Positions 28,744-41,800 of a DNA stretch of 64,000 nucleotides are shown here, one piece after another. Made by a program: the position numbers and the translations under genes. Position 1 is the stretch's first letter, and each line of letters starts with the position of its first letter. The notes below the pieces were generated by a model, which was not told the origin of the DNA, did no database searches, and saw nothing but the letters and a program-made list of their open reading frames with translations. Origin of the DNA: Phormidium tenue FACHB-1052 (GTDB lineage: Bacteria; Cyanobacteriota; Cyanobacteriia; Phormidesmidales; Phormidesmidaceae); contig NZ_JACJQN010000009.1 of the NCBI RefSeq assembly GCF_014696675.1, forward strand, positions 124,001 through 188,000, given 5' to 3'.

Positions 28744-29013
28744 GCGCTCTGGCGTCTCCTTATCTGTCGGACTGCGTGCTCAATGAAGGTTAGCACCGAG
28801 GGGGCATTGCTTCTGCCAACCTACTTACATCAACTTTCTTAATGATAGTCTGTCACAGGCTGGCCTTGATTCTACCCCATGGCTTCTGGAGCCTTATTTA
28901 AGGGGAGCTGGGGAGGGTAGGGGAGTTGAGGGGTGATGGAGTAAAGGGGGCTCTAGATCGGGATTGGTTTTAGACTGAAGTTATCTTGAGAACGCTAAGC
29001 CTTTTTTGGTTTT

Positions 29014-29595
29014 ATGGTGCAGACGCGGCCCAGGTTCTATAGCTTTGAAGAGTATCTGGCCTACGACGACGGCACGGAACACTTTTACGAGCTATTTAAT
29101 GGAGAACTAATCGAGGTGCCGCCAGAGTCTGGGCAAAACGTGCAGATTGCCAATCGCCTGCTGCTAATCTTTGCACTGCTATTAGGAATAGATCGGGTAC
29201 GGGGGCATGGCTTGGAGCTTGAGGTCAGGGGCGAACCGAAGAATCGCTACCCTGACCTGACGGTGATTCAGCCAGAACACATTCAGCTATTGGCGAAGCG
29301 CAACACCATTCGCCTGACGATGCCACCCCCAGCGCTGGTGGTCGAGGTAGTCAGCCCTGGGGAGTTGCAGTGGGAGCGCGACTACGTGGCCAAACGTGCC
29401 CAGTACGAAGACTTAGGCATTCCTGAGTACTGGATTATCAACCCCCAAGACCGTACAGTGCTGGTGCTGGCGCAGCAGGGGCAGGGGTTTGTCCCGGTGG
29501 GCACGTTTGCGGGGGAGCAGCGGATAGAGTCGGCTCAGTTTGCCGATCTCACCCTGACTGCCGCTCAGCTATTTGCGGCGGGGCTGCCAGAATAA
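29014..29595 (+). CDS. Uma2 family PD-(D/E)XK nuclease-like protein
   Basis: The 193-residue protein matches the cyanobacteria-expanded Uma2/DUF820 family. It has RFYSFEEYLAYDD near the N terminus, PDLTVIQPE (acidic residue), LVVEVVSPGE (the E strand) and YVAKRAQYEDLGIPEYWII with the conserved Lys. Uma2 members are predicted endonucleases of unknown biological role, often numerous and mobile-associated. Another copy with a different architecture is at 43746-44483. Immediately downstream is a toxin-antitoxin pair. Confidence 0.88.
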   Translation: MVQTRPRFYSFEEYLAYDDGTEHFYELFNGELIEVPPESGQNVQIANRLLLIFALLLGIDRVRGHGLELEVRGEPKNRYPDLTVIQPEHIQLLAKRNTIRLTMPPPALVVEVVSPGELQWERDYVAKRAQYEDLGIPEYWIINPQDRTVLVLAQQGQGFVPVGTFAGEQRIESAQFADLTLTAAQLFAAGLPE

Positions 29596-29685
29596 CGCAC
29601 CATGGTTGGAGGTGCAGGTTTATTGACCGGCGATCGCACCCCTCCCACAGACTTTCAAAGACCATCCTTAGGGTAACCACCCTCC

Positions 29686-29937
29686 ATGCGCATCAACCTG
29701 GATATTCCTGACGAAGTCGCCCAGTGCCCAACCTTCTCTAGGGCCGACTGGCTGCGGGAAATGGCCATTTCCCTGTTTGAGCATGAGCAGGTTACCTTGG
29801 GCGTTGCCAGCCAGATTGCAGGCATTCACCTGATGGAGTTTCAAAAAATCATCGGCAGTCGCGGTGTTTGTGCCCACTACGAAGCCGAAGAGTTTGCTGA
29901 CGACATTAAAAACCTGCGCCGCCGGGGTTGGCTATGA
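29686..29937 (+). CDS. UPF0175 family protein (putative antitoxin)
   Basis: The 83-residue protein is helical: MRINLDIPDEVAQCP, LREMAISLFEHEQVTLGVASQIAGIHLMEFQ, then a Gly-bearing turn and EFADDIKNLRRRG. This fits the UPF0175 family, the DNA-binding antitoxin-like partner of PIN-domain proteins. Its TGA overlaps the ATG of the next gene (29934), so the two are translationally coupled. That arrangement supports a type II toxin-antitoxin module. Confidence 0.85.
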   Translation: MRINLDIPDEVAQCPTFSRADWLREMAISLFEHEQVTLGVASQIAGIHLMEFQKIIGSRGVCAHYEAEEFADDIKNLRRRGWL

Positions 29938-30422
29938 CCATTGTGAGCGATGCTTCATCGTTGGGCAGCTTGGCCCTGGTTGACTACCTCTGGCTGCTGG
30001 AGGCACTCTACGGCACCGTGGTGATTTCAGAGGTGGTGGCGCAGGAGTTGGCGACGGCCAAAAATGCTCGCATTCAGGCGGTACTGTCTGTCAGTTGGGT
30101 CAAGGTGCAGGTGCCGACAGAGGGCGCGATCGCCCAGGTTCAGCAACAGGGCAAGCAGTTCGACCTGGGCGAAACCCAAACCCTGGCCCTAGCCCTCCAG
30201 CTCCACGCCGACGAGTTGTTGATCAACGAGCGCAGAGGACGGCAGGTCGCCCAAGCGCTAGAGCTGTCAGCCATTGGCATCGTCGGCATTGTTATCGTCG
30301 CCAAGCAGCGGGCGCTGATTCCCAGCGTGCGGCGGGTGATGGATGCCCTGGTAGAGCTAGCTGGTTTTCGCATCAGCCACCAGCTTTACCAAAAGGTTCT
30401 TAAGTTTGTTGATGAAATCTAA
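29934..30422 (+). CDS. DUF3368 PIN-like protein (putative toxin)
   Basis: The 162-residue protein is preceded directly by the UPF0175 gene with an ATGA overlap; an upstream TTG at 29928 is less likely. It shows the DUF3368 order: IVSDASSLGSLALVDYL (first acidic site), VVISEVVAQELA (Glu), GETQTLALALQL (Glu/Asp region) and ELLINERRGRQVAQ. In most relatives the last motif reads LIDERRGR; here the Asp is Asn. PIN-like members are RNases when all acidic residues are kept, so this copy may have reduced activity. It ends with ISHQLYQKVLKF, a typical DUF3368 tail. Confidence 0.85.
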   Translation: MTIVSDASSLGSLALVDYLWLLEALYGTVVISEVVAQELATAKNARIQAVLSVSWVKVQVPTEGAIAQVQQQGKQFDLGETQTLALALQLHADELLINERRGRQVAQALELSAIGIVGIVIVAKQRALIPSVRRVMDALVELAGFRISHQLYQKVLKFVDEI

Positions 30423-30472
30423 GGCGGCAGCGGATAGGGTTTAGGGTTTGAGGTTCAGGGTTCAGGGCTGCA

Positions 30473-30524
30473 CCTTAGACCTCAGACCAGCCTTAGACCT
30501 CAGACCAGCCTTAGACCCTAGACC
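30473..30524. repeat. 18-bp tandem repeat upstream of valS
   Basis: The unit CCTTAGACCTCAGACCAG occurs twice in tandem (30473-30490 and 30491-30508), followed by a degenerate third copy. It lies in the spacer between the toxin gene and valS and is flanked by related GGGTTTAGGG words. Confidence 0.75.
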
Positions 30525-30643
30525 TGACACCTTAAACCCGTCAGCCCCTGATACCCGGCAACTCCCCAGGTTCCCCATCAAAATGGCAGAATCCCTAGGT
30601 ACACTGTCTTTAATGCAATAGTCCCCGCGCTCCAGGTTTTGTG

Positions 30644-33859
<3,216 letters not shown>

Positions 33860-34017
33860 GGGATTTTGAACAATCAAATCGATCAGCCTACCGAGGGGGG
33901 CGGCGAATCCGGGTTGCGCTGAACCCCAAACTCAGTTTTTGACAGATTTGATTGCCCAGCCCTAGACAATCTCAACTACGGTATACAGCATTCAACTCAA
34001 CTGGGCTCGATCTTTCG

Positions 34018-35397
34018 ATGCGTACACAGGATAGATCTATCGCCCAAGTCAAGGCCGGGTCAGAAGTACGAGCCTTTCTCGCCCTGGCGGGGCCATTGGC
34101 GGGGGCTCAGGTGGCCCAGGCTGCCGTAGGCTTTGTGGACACCTTAATGATGGGGCGATTGGGGGCTAACACCCTGGCGGCGGGTGGGTTGGCTGCGATT
34201 AGCTTTCAGCTATTGCTGGCGGTGATTGGCGGGTTTGTGATGACGGTGGGGCCACTGGTGGCCCAGGCCTTTGGAGCCGGGCAAAAAGACCAGATTGAGG
34301 CGATCTCCCGCCAGGGGTTCTGGCTTTCGCTAGGGCTGAGTCTGCCGATGATGGTGGTGCTCAGCCAGCTCGATCGGGTGCTGCTGGGGCTAGGGCAGCC
34401 CGAGGCGATCGCCACCCTCACCGCCCCTTATTTTCAGACGATTTTGTGGGGCGCGTTTCCGGCCCTGGCCTTTGCCATGCTGCGGGGCTACGCGGCGGCC
34501 CTGGCCGAGGCCCGAGTGGTGATTGTGATTGTGCTGGTGGGTACGGCTTTTAACATTGTGGGCAACTATGCCCTGGGGTTTGGCAAATGGGGCTTTCCGG
34601 CTCTGGGGCTGGGGGGGCTGGGGCTGTCTAGCGGGCTGAGCTACTGGCTGATGTTTGGGCTATTTCTGCTCTATACCCTCAAGCACCCCAGCTTAAAGGA
34701 ATACCGCTTTTGGCGCGGGTGGCACCGAGTGCAGCCCCGGCTAGTCGGTCGGCTACTGGGCATGGGGGGCGAGATCGCCGTCACCATCGCCCTAGAATTT
34801 AGCCTGTTTGCCGTAGTTACGTTTTTAATGGGGATACTTGGCCCTGAGATGCTGGCTGCTCACCAGACCGTGTACCAGACTATTTACGTAATTTTTATGG
34901 TGCCGCTGGGCATGTCCTACGCGGCGACAGCCAGGGTGGGGCTGGCTTTTGGCCAGCAAGATATGAACGCGGCGCGACGGGCGGGGTATGTGGCCATGGC
35001 GATCGCCGCCGCCTTTATGCTGCTGGCCACCCTAGGGCTGCTGCTGTTCCGCCAGTCCATCATTGGCCTATATCTAGATCTGCGCGACCCAGCCAATGGC
35101 CCGGTATTCGCCCTGGCCCTGCCGATGCTTTTTGTGGCGGCCCTGGCCCAGGTCACCGACGGTGTTCAGCGGGTGGCCTCGGGGGCACTCTACGGGCTGC
35201 AAGATACCCGCATGCCCATGGTGCTCAGTGGGCTGGCCTTCTGGGGGGTGGGGCTGACTACGGGCTACATTCTCGGTTTTTGGCTGGGCCTCGGCGGGGT
35301 GGGGCTATGGATTGGTCAGTCCATTGGAGTAGCCACCGCTGGAATAATCTTTGTGGCCCGATTCCACCGCTTGACCCGCCCCAGCCGGGCGGTCTGA
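34018..35397 (+). CDS. MATE family multidrug/sodium antiporter (NorM-like)
   Basis: This is a twelve-helix integral membrane protein with the two MatE repeats, beginning at LAGPLAGAQVAQAAVGFVDTLMMG and at MGGEIAVTIALEF. Charged and Gly residues in the GFVDTLMMGRLG motif match NorM-type antiporters that export cationic drugs using Na+ or H+. The chosen ATG (34018) gives 459 residues, the usual size; a TTG at 33952 would add 22 non-hydrophobic residues. Local neighbours give no substrate information. Confidence 0.9.
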   Translation: MRTQDRSIAQVKAGSEVRAFLALAGPLAGAQVAQAAVGFVDTLMMGRLGANTLAAGGLAAISFQLLLAVIGGFVMTVGPLVAQAFGAGQKDQIEAISRQGFWLSLGLSLPMMVVLSQLDRVLLGLGQPEAIATLTAPYFQTILWGAFPALAFAMLRGYAAALAEARVVIVIVLVGTAFNIVGNYALGFGKWGFPALGLGGLGLSSGLSYWLMFGLFLLYTLKHPSLKEYRFWRGWHRVQPRLVGRLLGMGGEIAVTIALEFSLFAVVTFLMGILGPEMLAAHQTVYQTIYVIFMVPLGMSYAATARVGLAFGQQDMNAARRAGYVAMAIAAAFMLLATLGLLLFRQSIIGLYLDLRDPANGPVFALALPMLFVAALAQVTDGVQRVASGALYGLQDTRMPMVLSGLAFWGVGLTTGYILGFWLGLGGVGLWIGQSIGVATAGIIFVARFHRLTRPSRAV

Positions 35398-35442
35398 CGG
35401 TGGCGGAGCCTAAGCTCTAAGGCCATGGTGAAACAAAGCAGT

Positions 35443-35853
35443 TTATGGGCGCACGGTTTCGTAGCGAATCAGGCGACGAATGGTGTCTGGAGAAACATTC
35501 AGCCGCTGCGCCATTTCTGCCTCAATGGCCGATGGCGATCGCAGCGGTAGGTAAAAGTCGAGGGTGCGCGGCACCGGCTTCACCACAATCACCTCCACCC
35601 GAGTCGCCCGGCGATCGCCCCCAGCCGCCGCATCCTGACCCTCGTTGTCGATGACAGCGCGAATGCTGAGAATGCCTTCGTCCTGCGCCGCTCCACTGGT
35701 CGCCAAGGCCAGAGGTGCGATCGCCCGGTTTGCCACCCCCAGGTAGTGATGAGTCCAGCCGTAGCCAGCCAGCCAAAATGCGGCCCCCAACAGCCCTAGG
35801 GGTAGCCAGAACTCTAGGCCAGATCGGGTAAGAAGACGTTTGAGAGCAGGCAT
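35443..35853 (-). CDS. Membrane-anchored hypothetical protein
   Basis: The 136-residue protein starts at MPALKRLL and has one N-terminal transmembrane helix (about residues 13-35, FWLPLGLLGAAFWLAGYGW). A soluble domain follows, with predicted beta strands (VEVIVVKPVPRTLDFYL) and a C-terminal helical part ending RRLIRYETVRP. The open frame extends 32 codons upstream, but that part is low-complexity and lacks a ribosome-binding site. I do not recognise the family; the C-terminal helices loosely recall a winged-helix end. Confidence 0.65.
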   Translation of the reverse strand: MPALKRLLTRSGLEFWLPLGLLGAAFWLAGYGWTHHYLGVANRAIAPLALATSGAAQDEGILSIRAVIDNEGQDAAAGGDRRATRVEVIVVKPVPRTLDFYLPLRSPSAIEAEMAQRLNVSPDTIRRLIRYETVRP

Positions 35854-36234
35854 AGGCGATGGGAAAGGTGGGGAAGTGGGCAATGTAGGTGAGTCAGTGA
35901 TAGGGGTGGGAATGATTCTAAAGCTTAACGTCACCGGCATAACATCCACTCAGCTACCCATCCACTCCCTACTTGCCTTGGGTAAACTCACTAATGGTAA
36001 ACAGCAGGTTAAGCTAGCAAAGCGAGGGTTGCAGCCTTTAGAATAGCTGCTGCGTTATCCCAGTCAGGTGCTAACCCACAGCTAGCTAGAACACGCCCTT
36101 AGCCCCTGGGGCACCGACACCTGGATCGCACCTATCGACGGCAGGGGCGATCGTTTCACCATGGGCAAACTCTGTGCCTAAGTCCGTCTCATCCCCTCGA
36201 CTCACCTCCCATCCCCTCGTCTCCCCATATCTCC
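35854..36234. other. Divergent intergenic region upstream of histidine kinase
   Basis: These 381 bases separate the divergent hypothetical gene and the kinase. A short frame at 36086-36181 reads like a protein tail (ending [10 protein letters not shown] and a stop) but has no start and no recognisable family. The rest carries CATCCCCTCG-type short repeats just before the kinase. No Pho box was found. Confidence 0.4.
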
Positions 36235-37548
36235 ATGTTTACCCGCAGCCGCAAACATCTTACCCAGTGGCTCATGCTGACCATGGGCAGCGTCTTTGTG
36301 GTGTTTGGCGGACTGCTCTACGTAATCGAAGTCGAGCGGGAGCTAAACAAACTCGACCAGCAGCTCTACCGCGAAGCGGAGCTGATGATTAGCAGCGGCG
36401 GCGCTGACTCGTCGCCCAACCCAACCTACCCCGTGCAGTTTCAGATCAAAACGGTGCCGCTGCTGGGGGGCAGCACCCTGAGCATTACCTCAGATCTGGT
36501 CTACGCCCGCTGGTACGACACCAACAACCACCTGCTGATGTTTTTCGGGCCGCTGTCGGGCGATCAGCGCAACATTCAGCCCGGCTACAAAACGCTAATC
36601 TACGAGGGCCAACGCCTGCGCCAGATGACAGTGCCCATTGAGTCGGCGGGGCAAACCCTGGGCCACCTAGAACTGGCCACTACCCTGGTGCCAGTAGAAA
36701 CTGCCCTCAACCAAGTTCGGCTGGTTTTGAGCCTGGGGCTGCCGGTGGGGGTGGGCCTGATTGGGCTGCTGAGCTGGTGGTTCGCGGGCCAGGTGATGCG
36801 GCCCATTCAATTGTCATACCAGCGATTAGAACAATTTAGTGCCGATGCCAGCCACGAGCTGAGGACGCCAATGGCCACTATTCTCAGGCAGGCCGAGCTG
36901 GGGCTGATGACGGCTTCGCCCCAGGAGCAGGTGGCGCGGCTCCAGCATATTGCCGGGTTGGCCCAGTCAATGGGGCAGTTGATTAACAGTCTGCTGGTGC
37001 TGGTGACCGCCGATCGCTGGTCGGGCACCCAGCGGTGCAACCTCACCCTCTTGGTGAAAGAAATCGCCCGCGAGTATCAGACCCAGGCTAAGGCTAAGGG
37101 GCTTTGGTGGCGGCTAGAGCTGCCCCAGGCTCCCCTCTGGGTCAATGGAGACGCCAACTTGCTCCGGCAGGCGATCGCCAACCTGCTCAGCAATGCCTGC
37201 CGCTACACGGCTACCGGGGGAGAGGTTGCGCTTTCTCTCAGCCATCGCCTCGACCGGATTATGATTACGGTGCAAGACAGCGGCATCGGCATTCCGGCGG
37301 CTGATTTGCCCCGCGTGTTTGACCGCTTTTACCGGGTTGACAAGGCGCGATCGCGCGAGACTGGCGGCTTTGGGCTAGGGCTGGCGATCGCCCAGCAAAT
37401 CATTCAGGCGCACCAGGGCAAACTTACGGTAGTCAGCACCGAAAACCAGGGGTCAACCTTCACCATTACCCTGCCGTTACTCCTGTCTGCCAGTGACCGA
37501 GGGCAACCTGCCCCCCCGCAGACCTCGGGCTATAAGGCAGGGTGTTAG
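36235..37548 (+). CDS. Membrane sensor histidine kinase
   Basis: The 437-residue protein has two transmembrane helices (about residues 11-31 and 162-185) framing a roughly 130-residue periplasmic sensor. HisKA follows with the phospho-acceptor His in [13 protein letters not shown] (about residue 206). HATPase_c then has the N box [14 protein letters not shown]1 DSGIGIP, F box [13 protein letters not shown] and G2 GFGLGLAIA. No response regulator is next to it, so it is an orphan. It lies 104 bp upstream of a phosphate-binding protein gene in the same direction, which makes phosphate sensing a possibility; the sensor domain does not prove this. Confidence 0.92.
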   Translation: MFTRSRKHLTQWLMLTMGSVFVVFGGLLYVIEVERELNKLDQQLYREAELMISSGGADSSPNPTYPVQFQIKTVPLLGGSTLSITSDLVYARWYDTNNHLLMFFGPLSGDQRNIQPGYKTLIYEGQRLRQMTVPIESAGQTLGHLELATTLVPVETALNQVRLVLSLGLPVGVGLIGLLSWWFAGQVMRPIQLSYQRLEQFSADASHELRTPMATILRQAELGLMTASPQEQVARLQHIAGLAQSMGQLINSLLVLVTADRWSGTQRCNLTLLVKEIAREYQTQAKAKGLWWRLELPQAPLWVNGDANLLRQAIANLLSNACRYTATGGEVALSLSHRLDRIMITVQDSGIGIPAADLPRVFDRFYRVDKARSRETGGFGLGLAIAQQIIQAHQGKLTVVSTENQGSTFTITLPLLLSASDRGQPAPPQTSGYKAGC

Positions 37549-37651
37549 ACCCAACACTGCATCAATTTCTCGTCGGCTAGATTACTCCGGCAAATGCCTA
37601 AAACCCTCGTTCTACCGTTGACCGTCAAAAACTGTCCGGAGTGTTGTTCCT

Positions 37652-38764
37652 ATGATTTTTAATCGCAAAGTAGGGTTAGCGGCGGCTTTGCCCATGGTTT
37701 TGGCGATCGCGGCCTGCGGTGGCGGGTCTTCTCCTACCGCCGAGACCAACCGCGATGCTCCCCCGGTGTCCGCTGGCGACGGCAGCGGCACCACGATCGC
37801 GATCAGCGGTGCCGGGGCAACTTTCCCCGCGCCGATTTTTCAGCGCTGGTTTGACGCCTATGGCCGGGAAGTTGACTTCGATGTGCAGGTGAGCTACCAG
37901 TCAGTGGGCAGTGGCGCTGGCCTAGAGCAATACATCGCTGGCACCGTAGACTTTGGCGCGTCTGAGGCTCCAATTACCGATTCCGAAAAGCACACTCAGG
38001 CTTTCGTTGAGGCCTTTGGTTATGCCCCCATTCAGGTGCCGATCACGGGCGGTTTGCTATCGTTCTCCTATAATCTGCCTGGGATTGGCGATCGCGAGCT
38101 ACGCCTTTCCCGCGAGGTCTACTGCGGCATCGTCACGGGCGAAATTACCCAGTGGAGCGACCCGGCGATCGCCGCGATCAACCCCGATCTAGAAATGCCT
38201 GACCTGCCCATCACCTGGGTTCACCGCTCCGACGGTTCAGGCACCACCTTTGTCTTTGTCAACCACATTGACACCGTCTGCGACGGCTGGGCAGGCGGCG
38301 TTGGCACCTCCGTTGACTGGCCCGTGGGCCTCGGCGACCAGGGCAATGAGGGGGTAGCCGCTACGATTCAGCAAACCGAAGGCGCGATTGGCTATCTGTC
38401 CTACGCCTATGCTGCCCTCAATGACATTGATTCAGCGCTGGTAGAAAACAACGCCGGTAACTACGTCGAGCCATCCCCTGAAACCGCAGGCAATGCCCTG
38501 CTCGAGGAAGCAATACCAGACGACTTTGCCCTGCTGGTGCCCGACCCCACTGGCGAAAACGCCTACCCCATCGTCGGTCTAACCTGGATCTTGATCTACA
38601 ACCGCTACGAAGACGCAGCCCAGTGGAACGCCATGCGCGACGTGTTTGAGTGGTCCCTCGGCCCCGAAGGCCGCGCCATTGCTGAAGAGTTGCTCTACGT
38701 GCCGCTGCCTGAGCCGCTGGTGGAGCGCATTCAAGAGGTGTTTGACACCGTCAACGCGGGCTAA
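37652..38764 (+). CDS. pstS: Phosphate ABC transporter substrate-binding lipoprotein PstS
   Basis: A signal peptide with lipobox LAIAAC (Cys near residue 22) is followed by the PstS core. SGAGATFPAPIFQRW, SYQSVGSGAGLEQY, DFGASEAPIT and HRSDGSGTT contain the phosphate-binding loops. The protein captures phosphate for the Pst permease. Unlike the pst genes at 61.8-64 kb, no Pho box is visible in its 100-bp upstream spacer, so it may depend on the kinase-gene promoter or be constitutive. No pstCAB follows here; the next gene is dnaB. Confidence 0.95.
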   Translation: MIFNRKVGLAAALPMVLAIAACGGGSSPTAETNRDAPPVSAGDGSGTTIAISGAGATFPAPIFQRWFDAYGREVDFDVQVSYQSVGSGAGLEQYIAGTVDFGASEAPITDSEKHTQAFVEAFGYAPIQVPITGGLLSFSYNLPGIGDRELRLSREVYCGIVTGEITQWSDPAIAAINPDLEMPDLPITWVHRSDGSGTTFVFVNHIDTVCDGWAGGVGTSVDWPVGLGDQGNEGVAATIQQTEGAIGYLSYAYAALNDIDSALVENNAGNYVEPSPETAGNALLEEAIPDDFALLVPDPTGENAYPIVGLTWILIYNRYEDAAQWNAMRDVFEWSLGPEGRAIAEELLYVPLPEPLVERIQEVFDTVNAG

Positions 38765-38833
38765 TTGAGCCTTCATTGCCCCCAGGAGAGACAGGTTTAA
38801 AGCACAATTAATCTACTCCCATCACCCAGGGCC

Positions 38834-41800
38834 ATGGTTCAGAATCTCAAGTTTGATGCGGTCAGCGATCGCCTGCCACCCCAAAATATTGAGGCCGAAG
38901 AGGCCATTCTGGGCGGTATTTTGCTTGACCCCGAAGCCCTCAGCCGGGTGATGGAGATTCTCACCCCCGACGCCTTTTACATCGGTGCCCACCGCGATAT
39001 TTATAAAGGAGCGCTGGCCCTCCACGCCAAGGGGCAGCCCGCCGATCTGATGACCATTGCCGTCTGGCTAAAGGACAACGGCAAGCTGGAGCAGGTGGGC
39101 GGCCAAACCCGCCTGGCCCAGCTGGTCGATCGCACCATCAGTGCCGCCAACATCGACCAGTACGCCACCCTGGTGATGGATAAATACACCCGTCGCCTGC
39201 TGATTCAGACCGGGGGCGAGATTTCTCAGCTGGGCTACGACACGACGCTGCCCATCGAGAATGTGATGGATCAGTCGGAACAGCGGCTGTTTGGCATCAC
39301 CCAGTCGCGACCCCAGGGAGGGCTCACCTCCACGTCGGATATTTTGATTGAGACGTTTTCAGAGATCGAGCAGCGATCGCTCGGCGTCGTCCTCCCCGGC
39401 ATCCCCTGCGGCTTCTATGACCTGGATGCCATGACCCAGGGTTTTCAGCGTTCTGACCTAATTATTGCCGCTGCCCGTCCGTCAATGGGCAAGTGCTTGA
39501 GTGCAGACGCAGAGATCGTGGTGGCCGACGGCAGCCTCAAAACTATCGGCGAAATTTACCAGGAGAAATCTGCTTCGCTGCTCACCCTGGGGGATAACTG
39601 GCGCTTTCGGCTCACTCAGCCCAGCGCCTACGTAGACGACGGTCACAAGCCTGTGTTTCGGGTGAGAACGCGATCGGGGCGAGCGATCGAGACGACCCTG
39701 AGCCATCCCTACCTGACCATTCAAGGCTGGCGGCCCCTGGCGGAGCTGGCGGTAGGCCAAAAAATTGCCGTACCCAGAACGCTGCCAGTGTTTGGCACCG
39801 AAACCCTGCCTAAGCACCAGATCAAACTGCTGGCTTATCTAATTGGCGATGGCTGTCTGACAGGCACCTCTCCCCAGTTCACCAACGAAAATTCTGCTAT
39901 TCAAGCCGACTTCACCGCTGCTGCCCTAAATTTTCTAGGGGTGAAGGTGCGCAAGGAAACCTCCCAAGGCACCCGCACGCCAACCTTTTACGTCACCTCA
40001 GATAGCGAAGACTTGCAGCAGGCCCGTCAAATCTTTGGTCAACGACTCAAGGAATTGATCAAGGCCAGTGGCCAACCCGCCCGTAGGTTGGCCCAAACTC
40101 TAGAGGTTTCTCCCGGCTTGGTGACACTATGGCAGCAGGGCGTCTGTGCGCCCAGCCCAGATATCTTTGAGCGCCTGTGCCAACTACTCCAGGTTCTCCC
40201 CGAGACCCTGGCCCCCGGTGGCCTCGCGACCATCCGCTGGATGAGTCAAAACAATCTCACGCTTTGGCTGCAAAAACTGGGCCTTTGGGGCAAATCGGCT
40301 CACCAGAAAACCATTCCAGCGACGGTGTTTCGGCTAGAGCGATCGCATCTCGCCCTCTTTCTAAATCGCTTATTCTCCACCGATGGCTGGGCTACCGTCC
40401 TCGCCTCTGGGCAGGCGCAACTGGGCTTTGCCAGCGTCAGCGAAACCCTGGCCCGCCAGGTGCAACACCTGCTGCTGCGGTTTGGCATTTTGGCTCAGCT
40501 CAGGTTGCGATCGGTGAAGTATCAGGGTGGCCATCGCCCCGCTTGGCAGCTCGACATCACCGATGCCCCCTCGATCAAGACGTTCTTAAGCGACATTGGC
40601 ATCTTTGGCAAAGAAGCGGCCTTAGATAAGGTTAAGACTGCCTTGACCCACCGCCGTTACCAAACCAACCGCGATCTAATTCCGGTAGAAATTTGGCACA
40701 CCCTCCATGCCGCTAAGGGGGCTGAGTCTTGGGTGTCCCTGGCCACCCGCGCCGGATTCCAAAGTACCAGCAATATTCACGCTGGCAAACGCGCTCCCAC
40801 CCGCGATCGCCTCTTTGCCCTGGCCACCGCCCTAGAGCATCTGGAACTTCAGCACATCGCCACTAGCGATGTCTACTGGGACGAAATTGTGGCGATCGAG
40901 CCCCAGGGGATAAAACTGGTCTACGACCTCACCATCCCCGACACCCACAACTTTGTCGCCAACGATATCTGCGTCCACAACACCAGCTTTGTGCTAAATA
41001 TCGCCCGCAACATTGCAGCTCTACAGAAGCTTCCTGTCGCGATCTATAGTCTGGAAATGTCGAAGGTGCAGCTGGTCTATCGCCTGCTCTCTAGCGAAGT
41101 GGAGATGGAAAGCAGCCGCCTGCGCACCGGACGCATTGCCCAAAACGAGTGGGAAAAACTGGGCCATGCCATCAGCATTCTCTCCCAGATGCCGATTTTC
41201 ATTGACGACACTCCCAGCATTTCGGTGACTGAAATTCGTTCTCGCTGCCGCCGCCTTCAGGCCGAGCAGGGCGGTGCCCTGGGGCTGATTTTGATCGACT
41301 ACCTCCAGCTGATGGAGGGCGGCGGTGATAACCGGGTGCAAGAATTGTCGAAGATGACGCGATCGCTCAAGGGTCTCGCCCGCGAACTCAACGTACCGAT
41401 CATCGCTCTGTCTCAGCTCAGTCGGGGCGTCGAATCGCGCACCAATAAGCGCCCGATGATGAGCGACTTGCGGGAGTGCGTCACTGGCGATACCCTAGTT
41501 GTCCTTGCCAACGGTCGACGAGTACCGATTCAAGATCTGGTAGGTAGCACTCCAGACGTAGTGAGCTTGGATGAACAGGGCAAGTTAACTCAGGCTCAGG
41601 CCGATTTAGTTTGGCAGGTGGGTACTCGACCAATTTATGAGTTGACCACAGCCAGCGGACGCAAAATTCGTACGACTGAGAAGCACCGACTATATACCCT
41701 CGACGGCTGGCAACGGTTAGAGCAGTTGAAGCAGGGGAGCCGAATCGCTGTGGCTCAGCATTTGCCCGAACCCGCTGTTGCCGAGATTTGGCCTGAGTTA

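Noticed and set aside
28744-29013. CIRCE heat-shock operator upstream of dnaK
   Set aside because: A TTAGCAC half-like word is present near 28790 but the second inverted half is missing.
36086-36181. 31-codon frame that reads like a protein C terminus
   Set aside because: No start codon, no recognisable family and too short to call a pseudogene; recorded only as a possible relic.
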